Shown here piece after piece: positions 8,466 through 14,187 of a stretch of DNA of 20,373 nucleotides (positions within the stretch are counted from its first letter, which is position 1; every line of letters starts with the position of its first letter). Origin of the DNA: CG1-02-35-72 sp045046885 (GTDB lineage Bacteria > Bacteroidota > Bacteroidia > Flavobacteriales > Flavobacteriaceae); assembly GCA_045046885.1 (NCBI GenBank), contig JASFYX010000019.1:1-20373 (forward strand), given 5' to 3'. A program made the translations under genes and the position numbers. The notes beneath the pieces were generated by a model. It did no database searches. It was not told the DNA's origin and saw only the letters and a list, made by a program, of their open reading frames with translations.

Positions 8466-8473
8466 CAAATATA
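8466..8473 (-). promoter_or_regulatory. -7 promoter box for the DUF4199-glycosyltransferase block
   Basis: TATATTTG on the minus strand matches TAnnTTTG, 23 bp before the start codon at 8442. The -33 region is only weakly like the consensus. Confidence 0.45.
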
Positions 8474-8528
8474 ATTAATTAGTATAGTTTATTGGGAAAT
8501 AGTTACATAAAAATAAATAAATAAAGCC

Positions 8529-8558
8529 TTGCCCAATAAGAAATAGGTTGTATTTTTG
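8529..8558 (+). promoter_or_regulatory. consensus Bacteroidota promoter of the SRP RNA gene
   Basis: TTG (8529-8531), 19 bp of spacer and TATTTTTG (8551-8558) form a full match to TTG-N17-20-TAnnTTTG. The predicted RNA 5' end is about 5 bp downstream. Confidence 0.8.
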
Positions 8559-8562
8559 CAAC

Positions 8563-8656
8563 GGCAAGTCCTACACAACTAGCTCCCTCTTAATCTCCCA
8601 GGGTGGGAACACAGCAAGAGTACGAGGTTGTAGCAGTGTGATGTAGGTAGCTTGCC
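8563..8656 (+). ncRNA. ffs: signal recognition particle RNA (bacterial small 4.5S type)
   Basis: The stretch folds back on itself. GGCAAG at 8563-8568 pairs with CTTGCC at 8651-8656, and CCTAC pairs with GTAGG just inside. At the apex lies CCCAGGGTGGGAACACAGCA, which has the conserved helix 8 features bound by Ffh. These are CAGG on the 5' side, a GTG/CAC helix closed by a GGAA tetraloop, and AGCA on the 3' side. The length of about 94 nt is right for the small bacterial form. The RNA is the scaffold of the particle that takes nascent membrane proteins to FtsY and SecYEG. It has a full consensus promoter and ends at a run of nine T. Confidence 0.93.
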
Positions 8657-8666
8657 ATTTTTTTTT
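8651..8666 (+). terminator. T-run ending the SRP RNA transcript
   Basis: The 3' strand of the terminal SRP RNA helix (CTTGCC) is followed by A and nine T, so the RNA's own closing stem plus the T-run should serve as an intrinsic terminator. Confidence 0.65.
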
Positions 8667-8670
8667 GCCC

Positions 8671-8756
8671 ATCCTAAATCCTTTTGTCCTATCCTAAATC
8701 CTTTCCGAAGGAAAGGACTTTAAACTGTTACAATTTAGTTTCTTCCCTTCGGGAAG
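8671..8756. repeat. intergenic repeat cluster: 14-bp direct repeat and two hairpins
   Basis: ATCCTAAATCCTTT occurs at 8671-8684 and again at 8691-8704, a 20-bp period. The second copy runs into the hairpin TCCTTTCC-GAA-GGAAAGGA (8698-8716). A second hairpin, TTCCC-TTC-GGGAA, lies at about 8744-8756. The cluster separates the SRP RNA gene from the SDR gene, and no gene is seen in it. Confidence 0.55.
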
Positions 8757-8777
8757 ACGGAAGATGAGAAAATCTTG

Positions 8778-8785
8778 TACTTTTG
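8778..8785 (+). promoter_or_regulatory. -7 promoter box of the SDR gene
   Basis: TACTTTTG fits TAnnTTTG and lies immediately before the heptamer repeat that leads into the start codon at 8811. The -33 position is not clearly conserved. Confidence 0.5.
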
Positions 8786-8813
8786 TTAAATGTTAAATGT
8801 TAAATGTTAAATG
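8786..8813 (+). repeat. four tandem copies of TTAAATG ending in the SDR start codon
   Basis: Four exact copies of the heptamer occupy 8786-8792, 8793-8799, 8800-8806 and 8807-8813. Each contains an ATG, and the last is the start codon of the SDR gene. The earlier ATGs lead only to tiny frames: ATG 8790 stops at 8808, ATG 8797 stops at TGA 8812-8814 (overlapping the true start), and ATG 8804 stops at 8816-8818. Confidence 0.9.
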
Positions 8814-9617
8814 AGTAAAGTCGTATTGATAACAGGGGGTTCTTCGGGGATTGGCAAATCGGTGGGTGTTTTTTTAGCACAAAAAGGTTTTGTGGTGTAC
8901 GGTACGAGTCGTCATCCCGAAAAAATCAAAAATCCTCCTTTTAAATTGGTGGCTTTAGATGTCAATAAAGTTGATACCATAAACAAAGCTGTCGCCGACG
9001 TTATTGCAAACGAAGGTCGTTTAGATATTCTCATCAACAATGCCGGTATGGGTATTACAGGTCCTGTAGAAGATACCCCAACCGACGAAATGCGCAAAGT
9101 TTTCGACACCAACTTTTTTGGAGCGATTGATGTTATTAAAGCAGTTTTACCACAAATGCGTAGCCAAAAAAAGGGTTTAATTATCAATGTGACCTCTATT
9201 GCGGGTTATATGGGTTTACCTTTTAGAGGCCTTTATTCAGCCACTAAAGGAGCTTTAGAACTCACAACCGAAGCACTGAGTATGGAGCTTAAACAATTTG
9301 GTATTAAAGTTACCAACGTAGCGCCGGGTGATTTTGCTACAAACATAGCTTCAGGACGCTATCATACACCTGTGTTTGACAATTCACCCTATAAAGAAAT
9401 TTATCAATCTAACCTCGATTTAATGGATGCTGATGTTGACAGTGGCGAAGATCCTATTAATATGGCCAAAGCTATTTATAAAATTATCAACACTAAAAAG
9501 CCAAAACTACATTACAAGGTGGGGAGTTTTATGCAAAAATTTGCTATTGTTCTCAAACGTATTTTACCCGATGCTGTTTTTGAAAAATTGATTATGAATA
9601 ACTATAAAATGTTATAA
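8811..9617 (+). CDS. short-chain dehydrogenase/reductase (SDR) family oxidoreductase
   Basis: The 268-residue protein has the classical SDR pattern. It shows the NAD(P)-binding TGGSSGIG (8-15), NNAG (76-79), Asn101, catalytic Ser129 in NVTSIAG, and Tyr142-x3-Lys146 in YSATK, followed by the PGDF loop. Arg34 after the second strand (GTSRHPEK) suggests NADP(H) preference, which is an inference. Substrate is unknown, and the C-terminal part (about 200-268, ending KLIMNNYKML) is of the extended substrate-binding type seen in oxidoreductases acting on steroid, retinol or lipid-like compounds. It stands alone on the + strand after the SRP RNA gene, with its own -7 box. The start is the last ATG of a heptamer repeat, and no upstream ATG gives a longer reading frame. 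Confidence 0.92.
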   Translation: MSKVVLITGGSSGIGKSVGVFLAQKGFVVYGTSRHPEKIKNPPFKLVALDVNKVDTINKAVADVIANEGRLDILINNAGMGITGPVEDTPTDEMRKVFDTNFFGAIDVIKAVLPQMRSQKKGLIINVTSIAGYMGLPFRGLYSATKGALELTTEALSMELKQFGIKVTNVAPGDFATNIASGRYHTPVFDNSPYKEIYQSNLDLMDADVDSGEDPINMAKAIYKIINTKKPKLHYKVGSFMQKFAIVLKRILPDAVFEKLIMNNYKML

Positions 9618-9767
9618 ATGTTAAGCACCAAAAGATGAATTTCAAAAGATGCTAAACAGAGATGCTAGACTCAAAATTCAAAATCCCAAAAGACAAATTC
9701 CAAAACACAAAAGATATTAGAGCCTAACGTTAGATACTTGACTATAACAGTATTTCAATTCAACATT
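9618..9767. other. intergenic A-rich low-complexity stretch
   Basis: This part of the 342-bp gap before the transaldolase gene is rich in degenerate motifs such as CAAAAGATG, CAAAATCCCAAAAGACAAATTCCAAAACAC and their variants, split by short spacers. No gene, hairpin terminator or RNA was seen in it. The pattern resembles decayed microsatellite-like spacers. Confidence 0.4.
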
Positions 9768-9848
9768 CTTTGCGACCCTTGCGTAAAACCTTGCGTCTTT
9801 GCGGTTAAACTTTGTGAATCTTTGGGCTTCTCTGTGAAACTCTGTGCA
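9768..9848. repeat. degenerate tandem repeat of CTTTGCG/CTTTGTG type
   Basis: About four units of roughly 20-21 bp can be traced: CTTTGCGACCCTTGCGTAAA, CTTGCGTCTTTGCGGTTAAA, CTTTGTGAATCTTTGGGCTT and TCTGTGAAACTCTGTGC. The sub-motif CTTTGCG or a close variant recurs every 10-11 bp. Similar stretches are, from memory, scattered between genes of many flavobacteria. No coding potential is seen. Confidence 0.6.
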
Positions 9849-9899
9849 ATAACCATTCACTAACCAACTCATAACCTGTTAAAAAGTATGTGTAATTTT

Positions 9900-9931
9900 T
9901 TGGGATAGCCTGTACATATCTTTTATCTTTG
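9900..9931 (+). promoter_or_regulatory. Bacteroidota-type promoter of the transaldolase gene
   Basis: TATCTTTG (9924-9931) is a full -7 match, and TTG at 9900-9902 lies 21 bp upstream, slightly wider than the usual 17-20. The start codon follows after 28 bp. Confidence 0.6.
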
Positions 9932-9959
9932 TCCTCAAAAATAAAAACTTAAGAATCCT

Positions 9960-10613
9960 ATGAAATTTTTTATCGATACTGCCAATCTAGACCAAATAAA
10001 AGAAGCCCAAGAACTCGGTATTTTAGATGGTGTTACCACAAATCCGTCTTTAATGGCTAAAGAAGGCATAACCGGCGCCAACAATATATTAAAACACTAT
10101 GTTGATATCTGCAATATTGTTGATGGCGATGTAAGTGCCGAAGTTATTGCAACCGATTTTGCAGGGATGGTAAAAGAAGGCGAAGCTTTAGCCGATTTAC
10201 ATCCGCAAATTGTGGTTAAAATACCGATGATAAAAGAGGGTATTAAAGCCATTAAATATTTTTCGGATAATGGTATAAGAACTAATTGTACGCTTATTTT
10301 TTCTGTAGGACAAGCTCTTTTAGCGGCCAAAGCGGGCGCTGCTTATGTCTCTCCTTTTATAGGACGTTTAGACGATGTTTCTACAGACGGTCTCAATCTC
10401 ATTGACGAAATAAGATTGGTCTATGACAATTACGGTTACGAAACCGAAATTTTAGCCGCTTCTGTCCGTCATACTATGCATATTGTAGAATGTGCCAAGT
10501 TAGGTGCCGATGTTATTACAGCGCCATTAAGTGCTATTGAAGGTTTGCTAAAACACCCTTTAACAGATATTGGGTTGGCCAAGTTTTTAGCCGATTATAA
10601 AAAAGGAAATTAG
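9960..10613 (+). CDS. transaldolase, small TalC/FSA-like type
   Basis: The 217-residue length and the start MKFFIDTANLDQI with DGVTTNPSLMAKEG identify the short transaldolase family (TalC/fructose-6-phosphate aldolase-like). These form decameric TIM barrels. The Schiff-base lysine is Lys87 in VVKIPM. Other family segments are NCTLIFSVGQALLAAKAGA, which is followed by SPFIGRLDD, and ILAASVRH near residue 165. In most Bacteroidota proteins of this group the reaction is transfer of dihydroxyacetone between sedoheptulose 7-phosphate and glyceraldehyde 3-phosphate in the cytosolic pentose phosphate pathway. Transaldolase versus plain aldolase activity cannot be settled from sequence here. It is a single-gene unit with its own promoter and a terminator at 10656-10683. 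Confidence 0.93.
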   Translation: MKFFIDTANLDQIKEAQELGILDGVTTNPSLMAKEGITGANNILKHYVDICNIVDGDVSAEVIATDFAGMVKEGEALADLHPQIVVKIPMIKEGIKAIKYFSDNGIRTNCTLIFSVGQALLAAKAGAAYVSPFIGRLDDVSTDGLNLIDEIRLVYDNYGYETEILAASVRHTMHIVECAKLGADVITAPLSAIEGLLKHPLTDIGLAKFLADYKKGN

Positions 10614-10632
10614 ATTTTACACACCCCTTAAT

Positions 10633-10648
10633 CCCCTCTCGAGAGGGG
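10633..10648. repeat. 16-bp perfect palindrome after the transaldolase gene
   Basis: CCCCTCTCGAGAGGGG is self-complementary and sits just before the terminator. Its neighbourhood (CACACCCCTTAATCCCCTCT) resembles a common intergenic repeat of flavobacteria. No separate role is evident. Confidence 0.6.
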
Positions 10649-10655
10649 AGTTTAT

Positions 10656-10683
10656 AAAAGAGCGACCCTTGGTTGCTCTTTTT
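10656..10683 (+). terminator. rho-independent terminator of the transaldolase gene
   Basis: AAAAGAGCGACC (10656-10667) pairs with GGTTGCTCTTTT over a CTT loop, with one G-T pair, and is followed by T residues (TTTTTATAATTTTAT). It lies about 40 bp after the stop codon. Confidence 0.8.
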
Positions 10684-10710
10684 ATAATTTTATTTGGAGT
10701 TACGCTTATC

Positions 10711-10823
10711 GGTGTGTATGATTATGTTGCGGGAAATCAGCAATGATTTTCCGCTTAGCTGTAAAGTTAATTAATTCGAATGAATTTCCGTTTAGGAAAT
10801 TCCGCCGCAATTAATTATACATG
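10711..10823. repeat. complex palindromic element: outer stem with two inner hairpins
   Basis: The outer arms 10715-10732 (TGTATGATTATGTTGCGG) and 10805-10821 (CCGCAATTAATTATACA) are complementary apart from one mismatch and one bulged base. Inside lie hairpin 1, formed by 10729-10739 (GCGGGAAATCA) with 10744-10754 (TGATTTTCCGC), and hairpin 2, formed by 10782-10789 (GAATTTCC) with 10795-10802 (GGAAATTC). The element fills the space just after the stop codon of the minus-strand lipoprotein gene at 10840. Such an arrangement resembles a cassette recombination site (attC) in outline, but no integrase is in view and consensus core sites were not convincing. Confidence 0.6.
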
Positions 10824-10839
10824 GTGTTGTAAGTAGTTT

Positions 10840-11202
10840 TTATTCTGTTTTCAGCCAAATTCCATTGTCTTCGATACGGTTAAGAGTCGATTCATTTTGG
10901 ATAATGAAAGAAATGTCAAAATTTAATCCTTCTCCTTTTTTTAATTCAATTTTATTTTCATTCAGGTCATAGCTTGTTCGGTAAACGATATCTCCAGCAC
11001 CAATTAGCACATCAGCCTTTGAGTTGTCAATAAACTCAATAAATTCAATACAGTTGATTTCAGGACTCCCATTATTATCACAATCAGGAATTCGATGAGT
11101 AAAACGACCATCTAGCTTAAAGGTTTCATTCGAAATATCGTCGTTATTTGAACAAGATATTGAGAGTAGTAAGGAAGCTAAAATTAAATAGAAATTTTTC
11201 AT
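10840..11202 (-). CDS. small predicted outer-membrane lipoprotein of unknown function
   Basis: The 120-residue protein starts with a lipoprotein leader (MKNFYLILASLLLSISC, Cys17) followed by SNNDD. An acidic patch right after the cysteine resembles the surface-export signal described for Bacteroidota lipoproteins. The mature part has no family I recognise. It contains three cysteines besides the lipidated one? Only Cys40 and Cys50 are visible (PDCDNNGSPEINCIEF), possibly a disulfide pair. The rest alternates short polar and hydrophobic strands (DIVYRTSYDLNENKIELKKG), suggesting a small beta fold. It stands alone between uvrB and a palindromic element, with no clear promoter box. A lipocalin-like stress or sensor lipoprotein is one possibility, but I give no function. 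Confidence 0.75.
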   Translation of the reverse strand: MKNFYLILASLLLSISCSNNDDISNETFKLDGRFTHRIPDCDNNGSPEINCIEFIEFIDNSKADVLIGAGDIVYRTSYDLNENKIELKKGEGLNFDISFIIQNESTLNRIEDNGIWLKTE

Positions 11203-11317
11203 TTAATGAATTTTTGTTGTTTATTTAATTTTAATGATGTGTATTCTTCTGAATAGTTGGGTGAAATTATTTACAATGGAGGAGATATGGACTGGTTTGA
11301 ATCAGCTATATCGTCCG

Positions 11318-11347
11318 ATACCCGCCAAAGGCCGACAGGAGCGAAGC
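11318..11347. repeat. fragment of intergenic repeat
   Basis: CCCGCCAAAGGCCGACAGGAGCGAAGC shares words with the inner part of the repeat at 212-271 (CCCGCCCGACAGAG). It looks like a decayed copy of an intergenic element. The rest of the 268-bp gap around it (11203-11470) shows no gene. Confidence 0.3.
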
Positions 11348-11433
11348 TAGTCTTTTTTGTTTACAAAGTCAATTATTTTGTAAAGTATTTAAAATAAAGA
11401 CGTAAAAAAGAACCATCTGCGTTAAGATGTTTA

Positions 11434-11468
11434 AGAGATAGCCACGTCGCTACGCTTCTCGCTATGAC
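11434..11468 (-). repeat. short intergenic repeat of the GTCAT-GCGAG-GTGGC type
   Basis: On the minus strand it reads GTCATAGCGAGAAGCGTAGC then GACGTGGCTATCTCT. A diverged relative is seen at 239-271. The form GTCATTGCGAGGAGCGAAGC...GTGGCAATCT is, from memory, a widely spread bacterial intergenic repeat. It lies immediately downstream of uvrB, where it may form a stem-loop in the transcript tail. Confidence 0.5.
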
Positions 11469-11470
11469 TT

Positions 11471-13459
11471 TTACAACAAATCTTTTAAAATTTTAATATC
11501 ATCTCTAAACTTAGCGGCTGCTACAAAATCTAAAGCTTTGGCGGCAAATTCCATGTTTTTACGAGCGGTGCGCACGCGTTTGTCTATTTCGGGTTTCGAG
11601 AGGTATTCCAAATCCTTTTCGGCTGCTTTTTGAGCGGCAGCGTCATAGTGGAAAGTGGAAATATTCTTTTTTGATAAATCGTCTGAAATAGCTTTGATAA
11701 TCTGTTTTGGTGTAATGTTATGCGCTGTGTTATAAGCTATTTGTTTAGCACGTCGGCGGTTGGTTTCATCAATGGTCAGTTGCATACTGTTGGTTATTTT
11801 ATCGGCATACATAATGGCCAATCCGTTTATATGACGGGCGGCACGGCCAATGGTTTGCGTGAGCGAGCGGTGCGAACGCAAAAAGCCTTCTTTATCGGCA
11901 TCTAAAATAGCCACTAAAGAGACTTCGGGTAAATCCAATCCTTCACGGAGGAGGTTGACACCAATCAGCACATCAAACACCCCCAAACGTAAATCACGCA
12001 TAATTTCTACACGTTCTAAAGTATCTACATCAGAATGAATATAACGACAGCGTATCTGAATACGCGTTAAATACTTGGTCAATTCTTCGGCCATACGTTT
12101 GGTTAAAGTTGTTACCAAAACACGTTCATCTTTTTCTACACGCAACTGAATTTCTTCTATCAAATCGTCTATCTGATTCAGACTGGGGCGCACCTCAATT
12201 TGAGGATCTAACAAACCTGTAGGTCGGATAATTTGTTCTACAAATTCGCCTTCGGTTTTTTCTAATTCGTAATCGGCTGGTGTAGCACTCACATAAATTA
12301 CCTGATTTTGAATAGCTTCTAACTCTTCAAATTTTAGCGGCCGATTGTCCATCGCCGCAGGCAGTCTAAAACCGTAGGAAACCAAATTTTCTTTTCGTGA
12401 TCTGTCGCCGCCATACATAGCATGTGTTTGCGGAATGGTGACGTGGCTTTCGTCTATTATCATTAAATAATCGTCCGGAAAATAATCGAGCAGACAAAAA
12501 GGACGTGTACCCGGAGCACGGCCATCTAAAAAACGCGAATAGTTTTCAATACCTGAGCAATAACCCAGTTCTTTTATCATTTCGAGGTCGAATTCGGTGC
12601 GCTCTTTAAGACGTTTGGCTTCGAGGTGTTTGCCAATTTCTTTAAAATAATTGACTTGTAATAAAAGCTCATCCTGTATTTGAACGATGGCATTATTGAG
12701 TACATCGGGGCTGGTTACAAAAAGATTGGCCGGATAAATAGTGAGATTTTCGAAAGTTTCATTTACAGTTCCTTCAGCAATATTAAAATTTTCTATTTCT
12801 TCAATTTCATCCCCAAAAAAGTTTACGCGATAGCCAAAATCGCCGTAAGACGGATAAATAGTTATTACATCGCCTTTTACTTTAAAAGTCCCACTTTTGA
12901 CTTCCGCTTCAGAGCGCGAATACAAGCTCGTTACCAAGGTTTGTAAAAATTTTGTCCGACTTAATTGTTGTCCGACTTCAATATTTATAACATTCTTTTT
13001 AAACTCAACAGGATTGCCAATACCGTATAAACAACTCACAGAAGCCACTACAATAATATCGCGACGTCCAGACAGTAAGGCAGAAGAAGTACTTATTCGT
13101 AAACGTTCAATTTCTTCGTTTATAGAGAGGTCTTTTTCTATATAAGTGTTGGATGTAGGAATATAAGCTTCGGGTTGGTAATAATCGTAATACGATACAA
13201 AATATTCAACTGAATTGTTTGGAAAAAAGGCTTTGAATTCGGCATACAATTGCGCCGCTAAAGTCTTATTATGTGCTAAAACCAAAGTAGGACGCTGTGT
13301 CTTTTCAATGACATTAGCTACTGTAAAAGTTTTACCTGAGCCTGTTACGCCCAATAAATTCTGGTATTTTTCTCCTTTATTTATAGCGTCAACCAAGGCC
13401 TTAATAGCTTGTGGTTGATCGCCTGTGGGTTTGAAATCGGATATGAGTTTAAAGGACAT
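11471..13459 (-). CDS. uvrB: excinuclease ABC subunit UvrB
   Basis: At 662 residues it is full length for UvrB, the damage-verifying helicase-like subunit of nucleotide excision repair that is loaded by UvrA and then recruits UvrC. Walker A is GVTGSGKT (37-44). The aromatic beta-hairpin that clamps DNA is SYYDYYQPEAYIP (89-101), with the second hairpin part ending SCLYGIGNP (142-150). The DEAD-box equivalent is DESH (336-339). The helicase motif VI region reads QTIGRAARHINGLAIMYAD, and the C-terminal UVR motif (about 627-662, RKNMEFAAKALDFVAAAKFRDDI) contacts UvrC. The start gives the standard N-terminus (FKLISDFKPTGDQPQAI). The promoter box TATCTTTG ends only 4 bp before the ATG, which suggests a leaderless mRNA. 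Confidence 0.97.
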   Translation of the reverse strand: MSFKLISDFKPTGDQPQAIKALVDAINKGEKYQNLLGVTGSGKTFTVANVIEKTQRPTLVLAHNKTLAAQLYAEFKAFFPNNSVEYFVSYYDYYQPEAYIPTSNTYIEKDLSINEEIERLRISTSSALLSGRRDIIVVASVSCLYGIGNPVEFKKNVINIEVGQQLSRTKFLQTLVTSLYSRSEAEVKSGTFKVKGDVITIYPSYGDFGYRVNFFGDEIEEIENFNIAEGTVNETFENLTIYPANLFVTSPDVLNNAIVQIQDELLLQVNYFKEIGKHLEAKRLKERTEFDLEMIKELGYCSGIENYSRFLDGRAPGTRPFCLLDYFPDDYLMIIDESHVTIPQTHAMYGGDRSRKENLVSYGFRLPAAMDNRPLKFEELEAIQNQVIYVSATPADYELEKTEGEFVEQIIRPTGLLDPQIEVRPSLNQIDDLIEEIQLRVEKDERVLVTTLTKRMAEELTKYLTRIQIRCRYIHSDVDTLERVEIMRDLRLGVFDVLIGVNLLREGLDLPEVSLVAILDADKEGFLRSHRSLTQTIGRAARHINGLAIMYADKITNSMQLTIDETNRRRAKQIAYNTAHNITPKQIIKAISDDLSKKNISTFHYDAAAQKAAEKDLEYLSKPEIDKRVRTARKNMEFAAKALDFVAAAKFRDDIKILKDLL

Positions 13460-13463
13460 TTTG

Positions 13464-13493
13464 CAAAGATACCGAATTAAAGACGGGCTAAAA
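13464..13493 (-). promoter_or_regulatory. Bacteroidota-type promoter of uvrB
   Basis: Minus-strand TATCTTTG (13471-13464) is a full -7 match with TTT 19 bp upstream (13493-13491). The 3' end of the box is 4 bp from the uvrB ATG, so transcription would begin at or very near the start codon. Confidence 0.6.
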
Positions 13494-13500
13494 AGTTCAG

Positions 13501-14169
13501 TTAGTTTATTGCTTTAAAAGGAATATCTACAATGTGGTAAGAACGCCAATCTTTATAATCAAAATGCCACCATTCGTATTCGTAAACAGTAAAACCGTGC
13601 GCTTCCATTTTACTTTTCAATAGGTCTCTCATTTGGCGTTGCTCAGCAGTACCACCTTTATAATTTGGATAAGAGCGTTCTGTCATTTCATCGTACTCTC
13701 CAGTCATTTTTACTTCTTTTCCTGTAGCGATATTGTATAAACTTAAATCTATAGCACAACCGCGGTTGTGTCTGGAACCGTTTTTAGGATTGGCTACAAA
13801 TTTCTTTTTGTCTTGTGGTGTGACATCCCAAAAGAGTTTGGTAATCCGCCATGGGCGATACCCGTCAAAAATAAGCAGTTTGTAGCCTAAAGGTTTAAAT
13901 TCTTTGTTCACCGCCACCAAAGCTTCTGCAGCAGGTCTTTGTAAAAAGGCACGGGCTTCTTTGTAAACGGGTTTACCCACAAAATTATTAGCAGTAGCAT
14001 AGCGAATATCTAATTTAAAGGTACTGTCTAGTTTTATGAGTTCTACTAAATCTGATTTTTTAAAAACTCCTTTTTCTTGGGGTGGTTTTGGGGTGCAACT
14101 ATTGAGAAAAAGTAGGGTAAAGGTTAAGAAATAAGGGAGCAGTTTTTTAATAAATTTAAGAGGATACAT
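13501..14169 (-). CDS. VanX/DdpX-like D-alanyl-D-alanine dipeptidase, lipoprotein
   Basis: The 222-residue protein begins with a lipoprotein leader (lipobox LFLNSC, Cys25) and continues as an M15-family zinc dipeptidase. The VanX residues are all in place with the right spacing: Arg105 in DGYRPWR, zinc ligands His134 and Asp141 in SRHNRGCAID, catalytic Glu199 and zinc ligand His202 in EWWHFDY. Such enzymes split D-Ala-D-Ala, and in bacteria without vancomycin resistance they are thought to serve cell-wall turnover or nutrient use. No VanA/VanH ligase genes are nearby, so a resistance role is not supported. The lipid anchor places it in the periplasm or at the outer membrane. It starts 18 bp after the sugar dehydrogenase gene and ends 41 bp before uvrB. 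Confidence 0.92.
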   Translation of the reverse strand: MYPLKFIKKLLPYFLTFTLLFLNSCTPKPPQEKGVFKKSDLVELIKLDSTFKLDIRYATANNFVGKPVYKEARAFLQRPAAEALVAVNKEFKPLGYKLLIFDGYRPWRITKLFWDVTPQDKKKFVANPKNGSRHNRGCAIDLSLYNIATGKEVKMTGEYDEMTERSYPNYKGGTAEQRQMRDLLKSKMEAHGFTVYEYEWWHFDYKDWRSYHIVDIPFKAIN

Positions 14170-14187
14170 ATTGGGTTAAATTTAGAA

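Noticed and set aside
8571..8640. tRNA or tmRNA at the structured RNA locus
   Set aside because: There is no acceptor/anticodon pattern; the CAGG-GTG-GGAA-CAC-AGCA apex and the end helix fit SRP RNA.
9618..9860. CRISPR array
   Set aside because: Repeats are degenerate, of short period, and lack equal-size unique spacers; no cas gene is near.
11203..11470. Insertion-sequence remnant between uvrB and the lipoprotein gene
   Set aside because: No transposase-like frame or terminal repeats were found; only short intergenic repeat fragments are visible.
13501..14169. Vancomycin-resistance gene cluster
   Set aside because: Only a VanX-like dipeptidase is present; no D-Ala-D-Lac ligase, dehydrogenase or VanRS pair is in the window.
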